From the NCBI GenBank assembly GCA_023250955.1, contig JAHEZQ010000016.1, forward strand, positions 21,805-85,804: a stretch of 64,000 nt of DNA, in the 5' to 3' direction. Below the pieces are notes generated by a model, which did not search any database, was not told where the DNA came from, and saw nothing but the letters and a program-made list of their open reading frames with translations. Shown here in pieces: positions 55,222 to 64,000 of the stretch. Source of the stretch: Melioribacter sp. (GTDB taxonomy: Bacteria > Bacteroidota > Ignavibacteria > Ignavibacteriales > Melioribacteraceae). How positions within the stretch are numbered: the first letter of the stretch is position 1; each line of letters starts with the position of its first letter. Position numbers and translations under genes: made by a program.

Positions 55222-57234
55222 CTATTTAAGCAGAATCATTTTTTTTGTATCAAAGAATAGATCTGTCTCTAAAGTGTAAAAATAGATTCCGCTGGATAAA
55301 CTATATTTTTTAGCATCAAATTTTAATTCGTAAGTTCCTTTTAATTTTATCTGATCAAGTAAACTGGCAATATAGTTCCCTAAGGCATCATAAAGTTTAA
55401 TACGAGCAGTACCATCTTTTGAAAGACTATAACGTATTAATGTTCCCTGATTAAAAGGATTGGGATAGTTTTGATCTAATGTATAACTAGAAGGATAAAG
55501 ATCAATATTTTCCTGATATTTTATTTCCGACACAGTCTTTAGAATCCAATTATTCGGATCAAACTGAATAGCAGATGGTTTTCCATCAACAATTAGATCT
55601 ATAATTTGCACTTGATCATTATTAGTGATTGTTTTATTAACAACACCTTTTGAAGTGGTAATTGCAATTTGTATCGGCATTATATAAAAACTTGGATTAC
55701 TATTCACACTTTGGGTTATCTTCAAAGAGACTTTGTAATTTTCATTCACACCTTGTTTGTAGCTCCATACTACAGAATAGACAGGAAAATTAACGCCATA
55801 AATCCATTCATTAAAAAAGTATTGTAAATTCATTCCGCTCACACGCTCGGCAATTCGTTGGAAATCTTCTGTTGTAGCAACGTTGTATGAGAGACCCGGT
55901 TCAATCAGATATTCTTTAAGGATTTGGAAAAATTTATCATCACCGACAATTCCGCGAAGCATATGAAGAACCATAGCACCTTTTTTATATGATCTTGCAG
56001 AATTAAAAATTTCGTTTTCACTCAAGATGTTCTGAACATAAATTGATCCGACAGCTTTTTTAGCGCCGTTGTTCGAATTATTCATCAAATTATCTACATA
56101 AGATTTAAAATCCTCAGTGCCGTATTTAGCTTCTCTATAAATGCATTCACAGTAAGATGCAAACCCTTCATTCAACCAGATGTTCTGCCAATCTTTGCAA
56201 GTAACTTTATCGCCAAACCATTGATGACCCAGTTCATGAGCAATAGTATTTTCAGAATTCATAGCTCCACCGCCCATTGAAGTTACAGTTTGGTGTTCCA
56301 TCCCTCCGCCCCAAGAAAATTCCGCATGTCCGTATTTTTCTTTTAAGTAAGGATAAGGTCCGAATCTTTCCGAATAAATCCGCAGCATGTCTATGGTTTT
56401 AGCAACAGCCGTTCTTCTTGTGTTATCTAATTTTTCCGGATAACAATAATGTATCACTGAAAGAAATTTTCCGGGTTGGTATTCAAACTGATCAACGATT
56501 GTTTGGTAGTTTGTCATTGCTATAGAGATCAAGTAATTAGCAATTGGATAATGATTCTTCCATTTATAAGTTCTTGTTCCGTCTGGATTATCAACTGTGG
56601 ATTCCAATGAACCGTTTGAAACTGACACAAAAAATTTATCAGCTGTAATCCAAACATCTGATGAATCTACCTTATCTGCAGGAGTATCTTTACTCGGCCA
56701 CCAATCTCTTGCACCGTATGGTTCGCTTAGAGAAGCAACAACTACTTTATTACTAAGGTTTTTATCTACAAATAAAAATGATGCGTTACTGATTGATCCC
56801 GTTCCGCTTGTTGGAATTCCTGAGTAAGTTATGTCCACACCAAATTCTTCACCTAAAGAATATTGCTTGTTAAGAGTTATGGATAACTGATTATTAGATT
56901 GTGAAAAGTTAAGTGAATTTCCATTTAGTTTTACTGAACTTACAATCAGAGCATTCACTAAATCTAAATAAAATGTTGTAAGATTCTGAGTGGCAGCTTT
57001 TGCTTTAACCGTTACAATTCCACTTAATGAATTAGGATTTATGTAAACCCGTAAATCAAGTTTGTAATATGTTACATCAATGTTACTATCACCGGGGTAC
57101 TGTACAGAAGAGAGTTTACTTAATCTCGAAAACGATTTGATCTTACCTTCAGAACAATAATCGCCTCCATCTTGAGCGTGCGATATTATGCTAACCAGAA
57201 ATAATATTAAGAAAAAAACAAAGTACTTTTTCAT
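55222..57234 (-). CDS. M1 family metallopeptidase with C-terminal T9SS type A sorting domain
   Basis: GGGMEHQTVTSMGG, HELGHQWFGDKVTCKDWQNIWLNEGFASY; C-term LDQNYPNPFNQGTLIRYSLSKDGTARIKLYDALGN...GIYFYTLETD...KKMILLK; start moved to ATG 57234. Confidence 0.94.
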   Translation of the reverse strand: MKKYFVFFLILFLVSIISHAQDGGDYCSEGKIKSFSRLSKLSSVQYPGDSNIDVTYYKLDLRVYINPNSLSGIVTVKAKAATQNLTTFYLDLVNALIVSSVKLNGNSLNFSQSNNQLSITLNKQYSLGEEFGVDITYSGIPTSGTGSISNASFLFVDKNLSNKVVVASLSEPYGARDWWPSKDTPADKVDSSDVWITADKFFVSVSNGSLESTVDNPDGTRTYKWKNHYPIANYLISIAMTNYQTIVDQFEYQPGKFLSVIHYCYPEKLDNTRRTAVAKTIDMLRIYSERFGPYPYLKEKYGHAEFSWGGGMEHQTVTSMGGGAMNSENTIAHELGHQWFGDKVTCKDWQNIWLNEGFASYCECIYREAKYGTEDFKSYVDNLMNNSNNGAKKAVGSIYVQNILSENEIFNSARSYKKGAMVLHMLRGIVGDDKFFQILKEYLIEPGLSYNVATTEDFQRIAERVSGMNLQYFFNEWIYGVNFPVYSVVWSYKQGVNENYKVSLKITQSVNSNPSFYIMPIQIAITTSKGVVNKTITNNDQVQIIDLIVDGKPSAIQFDPNNWILKTVSEIKYQENIDLYPSSYTLDQNYPNPFNQGTLIRYSLSKDGTARIKLYDALGNYIASLLDQIKLKGTYELKFDAKKYSLSSGIYFYTLETDLFFDTKKMILLK

Positions 57235-57435
57235 ATAAACTTCATATTTTATTTTAAAGATATCCAACTAATCATTCAAGAAAAAGAGATTTATTGTTAC
57301 ATTTTTTACTAATAAACGTATTCTTTTAATTTTATGTAAGTGCCGTTAATTTATTATCTTGCTATTAAAGTCTAATTGGACACTTCAATAATATTTAAAA
57401 GATAATTTATACTTCAAAAATTTTAAGGAAATCTC

Positions 57436-58704
57436 ATGAGCAGACATTCAAAAATATTTATCGGATTGATTTTTGGTGCGGCAGCCGGTGTATTATGCAA
57501 CGTTTTTTTTGCTGCGGCTCCTTTTTTGAGTATTGTTCAAATTTACATAAGCGATCCGTTAGGAAAAATATTTTTAAACCTTCTTATCATGATGGTTATT
57601 CCTTTAGTCTTTGCCAGCCTTTCCTTAGGTGTTGCACAAATTGGTGATCTTAAAAAACTTGGGCGTATAGGATTTAAAACAATAAGTTATTTTTTACTTG
57701 TAACAACTCTTGCAGTTTCAATAGGATTAGTATTAGTAAATTTAATTCGTCCCGGAGATTATTTACCTGCAGAAACAAAAACTCAATTATTATCAACTTA
57801 TAAAGAACAAGCTACACAAATTAAGGATGCAACAGAAAAAACTGAGTTTGGTATTCAAACTCTTGTAAATATTATTCCCCGAAATCCATTTTCTGCAATT
57901 GCAAAACCAAATCCTGATATGCTTGCGTTAATTTTTATTTCTCTAATAGTCGGTATTGCTCTAACCGTAATTGATAAAAAGAAGGCAGAACCTTTGATTC
58001 GATTGTTAGAAGGGATTAATGATATAACTGTAGTTGTGATTAACCTTGCTATGAAGTTAGCACCATTTGGCGTAGCTGCGCTAATTTTCAGTGTTACCTC
58101 TCGATTCGGATTTGACCTGCTAGTTGCATTAAGTATGTACATTATTACTGTGTTATTAGGATTAGCACTTCATCAATTTGGTGTTTTCCCAATTCTTGTT
58201 AAAATATTTGCACGATATAATCCTTTACTATTTTTCCGAAAAGTTCAGACTGTTATGTTAACTGCTTTTTCAACAAGCTCAAGTAATGCAACATTACCTA
58301 CAACCATTTCTGTTTCTCAAAATAATCTTGGCATTCCTTCTCACATTACCGGTTTTGTATTACCGTTAGGTGCAACGATGAATATGAATGGTACTGCATT
58401 ATTTGAAGGTGTAACGGTTCTTTTTTTAGCTCAAGTTTTTGGAATTCATTTATCACTTGGTGTACAATTAATCGTGGTCATTATGAGTGTTTTAACTGCA
58501 GTTGGTTCAGCAGGTGTGCCTTCAGGCTCAATACCACTTTTAGTTATTGTTCTTGTGATGGTTAATATTCCGCCGGAAGGAATTGCAATAATTCTTGGAG
58601 CGGACCGGCTTCTAGATATGTGTAGAACAGTCTTAAATGTTACAGGTGATATTACGTGTGCAGCTTATATTGCTAAGTCTGAAGGGTTTGAATTGAAACA
58701 ATAA
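57436..58704 (+). CDS. Dicarboxylate/amino acid:cation symporter (DAACS family)
   Basis: AFSTSSSNATLPTTISVSQNNLGIP, PLGATMNMNGTALFEGVTVLFLAQ, GADRLLDMCRTVLNVTGDITCA. Confidence 0.95.
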   Translation: MSRHSKIFIGLIFGAAAGVLCNVFFAAAPFLSIVQIYISDPLGKIFLNLLIMMVIPLVFASLSLGVAQIGDLKKLGRIGFKTISYFLLVTTLAVSIGLVLVNLIRPGDYLPAETKTQLLSTYKEQATQIKDATEKTEFGIQTLVNIIPRNPFSAIAKPNPDMLALIFISLIVGIALTVIDKKKAEPLIRLLEGINDITVVVINLAMKLAPFGVAALIFSVTSRFGFDLLVALSMYIITVLLGLALHQFGVFPILVKIFARYNPLLFFRKVQTVMLTAFSTSSSNATLPTTISVSQNNLGIPSHITGFVLPLGATMNMNGTALFEGVTVLFLAQVFGIHLSLGVQLIVVIMSVLTAVGSAGVPSGSIPLLVIVLVMVNIPPEGIAIILGADRLLDMCRTVLNVTGDITCAAYIAKSEGFELKQ

Positions 58705-58717
58705 ATTGTAATTAAAT

Positions 58718-59125
58718 TTATTTTTTTAACTCACACAACTCAATTAAAACCCCGTTTGCAGATTTAGGATGGATGAAGGCAATATTTAATCCTTCCGCAC
58801 CTTTGTGGGGTACTTTGTCTATCGATTGAATTCCGTTTGAATCTAATTCTTTAAGTGCTTCATTAAGATTATTTACAGAATAAGCTATATGATGAATGCC
58901 TTCGCCTTTTTTTTCTATAAATTTTGTAATTGGTCCGTCAGGTTCCGTTGACTCAAGCAGTTCAATCTTTGTTTCTCCAATCTTGAAAAAAGCTGTTCTG
59001 ACTTTTTGATCTTTCACTACTTCGATCGAGTAACATTTCAATCCAAGAACAGTTTCATAAAATTTAATTGATTCATTTAAATTCTTAACTGCAATTCCAA
59101 TATGTTCAATGTGTTTTAATTCCAT
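58718..59125 (-). CDS. mce: Methylmalonyl-CoA epimerase
   Basis: HIEHIGIAVKNLNESIKFYETVLGL, EGIHHIAYSVNNL, FIHPKSANGVLIELCE. Confidence 0.92.
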   Translation of the reverse strand: MELKHIEHIGIAVKNLNESIKFYETVLGLKCYSIEVVKDQKVRTAFFKIGETKIELLESTEPDGPITKFIEKKGEGIHHIAYSVNNLNEALKELDSNGIQSIDKVPHKGAEGLNIAFIHPKSANGVLIELCELKK

Positions 59126-59139
59126 TTTAATCTCCTATG

Positions 59140-59193
59140 ACCTCCCCCTGTGTCCCCCTCCTTAGTTAAGGAGGGGGAATAAAAGGGGGTGGT
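59140..59193. repeat. Extragenic palindromic element (CCCCCTCCTTA type)
   Basis: CCCCCTCCTTA-gt-TAAGGAGGGGG 11-bp stem, nested in outer ACCTCCCCCT / AGGGGGTGGT. Confidence 0.88.
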
Positions 59194-59203
59194 TGACCCA
59201 ATA

Positions 59204-60886
59204 TTAAATTACCACGTGTTCTTTGTACTCACCAAAAACATCGCGCATTGTGTTACAGATTTCTCCAATGCTTGCATAAACTTTTACTGTATCAAGAATA
59301 AACGGCATAAGGTTAGTATCGCTTTGTGCAGCTGTTTTCAAAGCTGCAAGTTTTTCTTTTACAATTGTATTGTTTCTTTGTGAACGGATCTTAGTTAAGG
59401 AATCAATTTGATCGCGCTGAACTTTTTCATTGATCTTTAATAGTTCAGTGTGATTTTCTTCCAGCTCCTGATATTTATTAACACCGACAACAATTCTTTC
59501 ATTGTGTTCCAATTCTTGATTAAACCGATAAGCGGATTTTTGTATTTCTGTTTGAACATAACCCTCTTCGATCGCTGAAATCATTCCACCTAAAGCATCA
59601 ATCTTGCTTATATATTCTTCAGCATCTTTTTCAATTTGATCTGTTAATGATTCTACATAATATGAACCGGCAAGCGGATCAACTGTGTTTGTCACTCCGC
59701 TTTCATGAGCAACAATTTGCTGAGTACGTAATGCGATCTTAACTGATTCTTGATTAGGCAGTGCAAGGGCTTCATCGCGCGAATTAGTATGTAGACTTTG
59801 TGTTCCTCCGAGAACAGCAGCAAGTGTTTGAGTTGTAACGCGGACGATATTATTATCAACTTGCTGAGCTGTAAGTGTTGAACCTGCAGTTTGTGTATGG
59901 AAGCGTAACATTTGTGATTTGTCTTTTTTAGCTCCAAACCTGTCTTTCATAATTTTAGCCCATAAACGACGGGCGGCACGATACTTTGCTACTTCTTCAA
60001 GCAAATCGTTGTGTGCATTAAAAAAGAAAGAGAGTTGTCCCGCAAAATCATCTACATCTAAACCCGCTTTTATTGCAGCTTCGACATAAGCGATTCCGTC
60101 TGCAAGAGTGAATCCCACTTCTTGAGCGGCAGTAGAACCAGCTTCGCGAATGTGATAACCTGAGATTGATATTGTATTCCACTTTGGAATTTCTTTTGAA
60201 CAAAATTCAAAAATGTTTGTAATTAGCCGCATAGAATGTTTTGGTGGAAAAATATATGTACCGCGAGCGAAATATTCTTTTAGGATATCATTCTGAATTG
60301 TACCGCTGATTTTATTCCTTGCAACACCTTGTCTTTCCGCCACAGCTATATACATTGCCAGAAGAACAGAAGCCGGCGCATTAATTGTCATTGATGTTGA
60401 AACTTTATTAAGAGGAATTTTATCGAACAAAATTTCCATATCAGCAAGCGTATCTATTGCAACGCCAACTTTACCGACTTCGCCAAGTGCCATCGGATCA
60501 TCGCTGTCATAACCAATTTGTGTCGGAAGATCGAATGCAACTGATAAACCGCTCTGCCCTTGAGAAAGTAAATAACGGTATCTCTCATTTGATTCCTTTG
60601 CAGTTCCGAATCCGGCATATTGTCTCATTGTCCAGAATCTTCCGCGGTACATAGATGGTTGAACACCTCTTGTAAATGGATATTGTCCGGGGAATCCTAA
60701 TTTTTCATTATAATTTTCTAATTCATTTTCACTTGGAATATAAAGCGGTTTGACCGGCGTAAATGATTGTGTGGTAAATTCTTTCTGTTGTTCTGGTGTG
60801 AGGGAAATTGTTTTTTTATAAATGTTTTCTTCCCAATTCTTGAAAGCTGTTTGTATTTTCTTTCTTAATTCATCGGTTTCATTCAT
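59204..60886 (-). CDS. Methylmalonyl-CoA mutase large subunit, catalytic domain only
   Basis: [64 protein letters not shown]; no C-terminal DxHxxG B12 domain in 560 aa. Confidence 0.93.
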   Translation of the reverse strand: MNETDELRKKIQTAFKNWEENIYKKTISLTPEQQKEFTTQSFTPVKPLYIPSENELENYNEKLGFPGQYPFTRGVQPSMYRGRFWTMRQYAGFGTAKESNERYRYLLSQGQSGLSVAFDLPTQIGYDSDDPMALGEVGKVGVAIDTLADMEILFDKIPLNKVSTSMTINAPASVLLAMYIAVAERQGVARNKISGTIQNDILKEYFARGTYIFPPKHSMRLITNIFEFCSKEIPKWNTISISGYHIREAGSTAAQEVGFTLADGIAYVEAAIKAGLDVDDFAGQLSFFFNAHNDLLEEVAKYRAARRLWAKIMKDRFGAKKDKSQMLRFHTQTAGSTLTAQQVDNNIVRVTTQTLAAVLGGTQSLHTNSRDEALALPNQESVKIALRTQQIVAHESGVTNTVDPLAGSYYVESLTDQIEKDAEEYISKIDALGGMISAIEEGYVQTEIQKSAYRFNQELEHNERIVVGVNKYQELEENHTELLKINEKVQRDQIDSLTKIRSQRNNTIVKEKLAALKTAAQSDTNLMPFILDTVKVYASIGEICNTMRDVFGEYKEHVVI

Positions 60887-61015
60887 AGAAATGCCTGCTA
60901 AAAGATTTCTTTTTTGTATTAGAATATAAGATTAATTAAGAAAATATAGTCATCGCAGACTTGACAAACTTTGATCAATAATCTATTTTTACGCACCAAA
61001 TTTAGACATTAAAAT

Positions 61016-61087
61016 TCCGCGGTAGCTCAATGGTAGAGCATGCGGCTGTTAACCGCAGGGTTGCAAGTTCGAGCCTTGCCCGCGGAG
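61016..61087 (+). tRNA. tRNA-Asn (anticodon GTT)
   Basis: Acceptor TCCGCGG/CCGCGGA, D arm GCTCAATGGTAGAGC, anticodon arm TGCGG-CTGTTAA-CCGCA, T arm CAAGTTCGAGCCTTG; discriminator G, CCA not encoded. Confidence 0.96.
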
Positions 61088-61090
61088 CAA

Positions 61091-61120
61091 AAAACCTCAG
61101 TTTCAAGCTGAGGTTTTTTT
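61091..61120 (+). terminator. Rho-independent terminator after tRNA-Asn
   Basis: AAAACCTCAG-tttcaag-CTGAGGTTTTTTT. Confidence 0.9.
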
Positions 61121-61150
61121 ATTTTTCTCCATCAATTATTTTAAGGTAAA

Positions 61151-63031
61151 GTGGAAAACAATGTTAACCCGGTAATTCTGTCTGCTCTTGAGCTTGAAGT
61201 TCATTATGGTGAACAGATAGTTCTAGATAAAGCTTCGCTAAGTGTACACGAAGGTGACCGCATTGGATTAGTAGGAAGAAACGGAGCGGGGAAGTCTACA
61301 TTTCTAAAAGTTATATCAGGAACTATAGTTCCCGATACCGGTAAAATTGCTAAGAAGAAAGATCTCGTGATTGGATTTCTCTCACAAGAATTTACTCTTG
61401 ATGAGACGAAAAAAGTTCATGATAATATTTTAGATGGCGCTGTACGTATTATAGAACTAATACACGAGTATGAAAATCTATCGCATGATTCATTGCGGGG
61501 ACATATCCTTGAAGAAAAAATCTCACAACTCGATGGCTGGAAGTTAGAACGAAAAATTGATCTGCTCATTAATTCATTACACGCGCCAGAACCTGAAAGA
61601 GTTGTCGCAACTTTATCCGGTGGAGAAAAAAGACGTGTTGCTTTATGCCGCGCTTTAATTTCTCAACCTGACTTACTTATTCTTGATGAGCCGACCAACC
61701 ATCTTGATACCGACTCAATTGAATGGATCGAAGATTTTCTTTCACACTACAAAGGCACATGTATTTTTGTAACACACGACCGTTACTTTCTAGATAGCAT
61801 TGCAAACAGAATTGTTGAACTTTCCTCAGGAGTCTTTTTTTCACATCAAGGAAATTATACTGACTACCTGATTAATAAGGCTGAAAGACAAACAGTAAAA
61901 GAAATTGAAGAACAGAAAAGACAAAATTTCTTACGACGTGAGCTTGAATGGGTTAAACGCGGTCCTCGTGCAAGAAGAACAAAAGCAAAAAGCCGACTTG
62001 ATAATTTTTACGAAGTTGCTTCACAGCAGAATACAGAAGTGGAACTTGACGTTGAACTAATTATTCCTCCAATAGAGAAACTAGGAAATAAGGTTTTAGA
62101 ATTAAAAAATACTGGCATTAAGTTGGGCGGAAATATTTTATTCAATGGATTGAGTTTTATTTTTGAACCCAGAAGAAAATTAGGCATTATCGGAAAAAAT
62201 GGGATTGGAAAAACAACCCTGCTTAAAATTATTTTAGGAATTCTTCAACCCACATTTGGTAAAAGAGAGATTGGTGAAAGAACAGAATTTAATTACGTTG
62301 ATCAAGCGAGGTTATTATTAAATGACGATGATACTGTAATTGAAGCGATAGGTGAGGGGAGTGAAACACTTAAGTTTGGTAAGACGGAAATAAGTGTATG
62401 GACATATCTTAGGCGGTTTCTTTTTTCTGATGATAGGATCAACACAAAAGTTGGAAGACTTTCCGGAGGAGAAAAAAGCCGGCTTACACTTGCAAGGATT
62501 TTAAAAAACGGCGGCAATTTTCTACTTCTTGATGAACCTACTAATGATCTTGATCTTCCTACTTTACGTATTCTGGAAGAAGCACTTATTTCGTTTGAAG
62601 GCTGTGTAGTTGTTGTTAGTCATGATAGGTATTTTCTAAATCGTGTTTGTAATGGGATTCTGGCTTTTGAAGGGAACGGAGAAACTTATTTCAGCGAGGG
62701 TGATTATGATTACTATATCGAGAAAAGAAAAACACGCATTAAGAATAATTTTACCACGGAAGTAAAAGAAAAAAAAGTTGATCCACGTGTAAAACCAAAA
62801 ACAAAAAAGTTAACATGGAAAGAATCTAAAGAGTTAGAAACTATTGAAGAAGAAATCATAAATACTGAAAATGAAATTGAAAAAATTGAAAGGATATTCT
62901 CTTCGCCTGATTTTTATGATAAGTTTGCAACTCAAACAAACGAACTCAATTCACAGCTGGTACAAGCAAAATCAAAAATTAAAAATTTGTTTGATCGGTG
63001 GGAAGAACTTGAAAAAATTAACAACAGTTAA
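61151..63031 (+). CDS. ABC-F family ATP-binding cassette protein (GTG start)
   Basis: Two NBDs: GLVGRNGAGKSTFLK...LSGGEKRRVALCRAL...LLILDEPTNHLD and GIIGKNGIGKTTLLK...LSGGEKSRLTLARIL...LLLDEPTNDLD; C-terminal coiled coil; no TM. Confidence 0.94.
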   Translation: MENNVNPVILSALELEVHYGEQIVLDKASLSVHEGDRIGLVGRNGAGKSTFLKVISGTIVPDTGKIAKKKDLVIGFLSQEFTLDETKKVHDNILDGAVRIIELIHEYENLSHDSLRGHILEEKISQLDGWKLERKIDLLINSLHAPEPERVVATLSGGEKRRVALCRALISQPDLLILDEPTNHLDTDSIEWIEDFLSHYKGTCIFVTHDRYFLDSIANRIVELSSGVFFSHQGNYTDYLINKAERQTVKEIEEQKRQNFLRRELEWVKRGPRARRTKAKSRLDNFYEVASQQNTEVELDVELIIPPIEKLGNKVLELKNTGIKLGGNILFNGLSFIFEPRRKLGIIGKNGIGKTTLLKIILGILQPTFGKREIGERTEFNYVDQARLLLNDDDTVIEAIGEGSETLKFGKTEISVWTYLRRFLFSDDRINTKVGRLSGGEKSRLTLARILKNGGNFLLLDEPTNDLDLPTLRILEEALISFEGCVVVVSHDRYFLNRVCNGILAFEGNGETYFSEGDYDYYIEKRKTRIKNNFTTEVKEKKVDPRVKPKTKKLTWKESKELETIEEEIINTENEIEKIERIFSSPDFYDKFATQTNELNSQLVQAKSKIKNLFDRWEELEKINNS

Positions 63032-63048
63032 TTAATTCTTACGATAAT

Positions 63049-63771
63049 TTATTTCTTATCATCCTCAGGCTTCAGTTCCTTCACATTCGGCGGATTCCAT
63101 CCGACAACCGAACCGGATTTGATAACAGAAAAATATGGCGATAGTGTTGTTCCCGGAAGTATTCTAACATTATCTTCAATTTGAATCGGTCCCATACCTG
63201 TTCCCGCGCCCAATTTGCAATTATTACCAATCTCAATTAATCCGTACCGAAATTTACCCGCACCTTCGTAAGCATGCACTGTTAATTGAGTATAAGCGCC
63301 AAGTAGAGTGTTGTCGCCTATAAAAATTAATTCAGGTCGAAAGTGATCTAACCAAGTCATCTGCATAATTTCCGCACCTTTTCCGATGTGTGCACCCATC
63401 CATTTATAAAATTTATTTTTTATTGGAGTACCTTTTAATAAAAAGGAAATCGCTACTTGAAATGTTAAAAGTGTTCTCCGGCCAAAAGGAAGGTTTAGTG
63501 AACGCCAATGAATTGCGTTAGGCTCTTCGGGAGAACCTAATCCCGAAAAGGTGTAGTGTCTTCGAATAGGAGTAAAAAATTTTTCTAAGTTAATTCTACC
63601 TTCATTTGTTTTGGGATTTAGTGTTAGAACGTCTGTTCCTTTCCCGCCCGAAGTGACACTAATATAAATAGATCGGTTTTTTTTACTTCCAAGTTTGATT
63701 GAGCGTTCAATAATTTCTGTAGTTACTAACTTAATTACTTCTTCGGGAGATTTATTCCGATATTTCTTCAT
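63049..63771 (-). CDS. Left-handed beta-helix (hexapeptide) acyltransferase-like protein
   Basis: IGKGAEIMQMTWLDHFRPELIFIGDNTLLGAYTQLTVHAYEG...IEIGNNCKLGAGTGMGPIQIEDNVRILPGTTL. Confidence 0.8.
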   Translation of the reverse strand: MKKYRNKSPEEVIKLVTTEIIERSIKLGSKKNRSIYISVTSGGKGTDVLTLNPKTNEGRINLEKFFTPIRRHYTFSGLGSPEEPNAIHWRSLNLPFGRRTLLTFQVAISFLLKGTPIKNKFYKWMGAHIGKGAEIMQMTWLDHFRPELIFIGDNTLLGAYTQLTVHAYEGAGKFRYGLIEIGNNCKLGAGTGMGPIQIEDNVRILPGTTLSPYFSVIKSGSVVGWNPPNVKELKPEDDKK

Positions 63772-63854
63772 TTCAACTCTCTATGAAAATTATCTAAATA
63801 TAAAAAACGAATTATTCTATTCGCAGTCAAGAAACAAAGTTGGAATAAAAAGAA

Positions 63855-63884
63855 AGAGGCAGATTTTTAAGTCTGCCTCTTTTG
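63855..63884. terminator. Terminator hairpin downstream of cold-shock gene
   Basis: AGAGGCAGA-ttttaaag-like loop-TCTGCCTCT, T-rich on minus strand. Confidence 0.8.
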
Positions 63885-63923
63885 AAAATCACTGGATAGT
63901 TATTTGTTAAGTTCTGAAAAAGA

Positions 63924-64000
63924 CTATTTTATTTTCTTAACGTTAGCTGCTCCCGGACCCTTTGGCCCATCGACAATTTCAAACTCTACTTTATCGCCCT
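63924..64000 (-). CDS. Cold-shock domain protein, C-terminal fragment (truncated by window edge)
   Basis: Reverse strand reads GDKVEFEIVDGPKGPGAANVKKIK-stop, matching the CspA-family C-terminus; not in the supplied ORF track. Confidence 0.88.
   Translation of the reverse strand, partial: GDKVEFEIVDGPKGPGAANVKKIK

Noticed and set aside
1-64000. CRISPR arrays, IS elements, integrases or prophage
   Set aside because: None seen; repeats found are short palindromes without regularly spaced units or transposase genes.

Overview
This 64 kb chromosomal window is AT-rich and looks like the Bacteroidota/Ignavibacteria group. That lineage call is inferred from gene content, TTTG/TAnnTTTG-like promoters and a T9SS-type sorting tail. 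It is mostly a dense housekeeping and catabolic region. Main contents: three tandem S46 dipeptidyl-peptidase paralogs; an ATP-grasp ligase divergent from a C39-like cysteine peptidase; a complete cbb3 oxidase cluster (ccoI-ccoS-ccoNO fusion-ccoQ-ccoP-ccoG-ccoH-safE-like); tsaC; queC and queF with a Type II restriction-modification cassette between them; a tyrosine phenol-lyase-like enzyme; a glnD-like gene; murI; leuS; serS; a heterodimeric ABC exporter; fbp; a GT9 glycosyltransferase plus waaA; a large hybrid histidine kinase; GH13 and GH31 enzymes; an M1 peptidase with a T9SS tail; methylmalonyl-CoA epimerase and mutase; tRNA-Asn(GUU); an ABC-F protein; and the 3' end of a cold-shock gene. 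The strongest candidate for a second look is the five-gene array queC - 69-aa ORF - DNA methyltransferase - restriction endonuclease - queF. Its genes overlap or nearly touch, so R-M genes appear built into a 7-deazaguanine (preQ0/preQ1) operon. The window also holds four families of extragenic palindromes, several of them inside operons. No CRISPR array, transposase or prophage was seen. All family assignments come from reading motifs, not from database searches.
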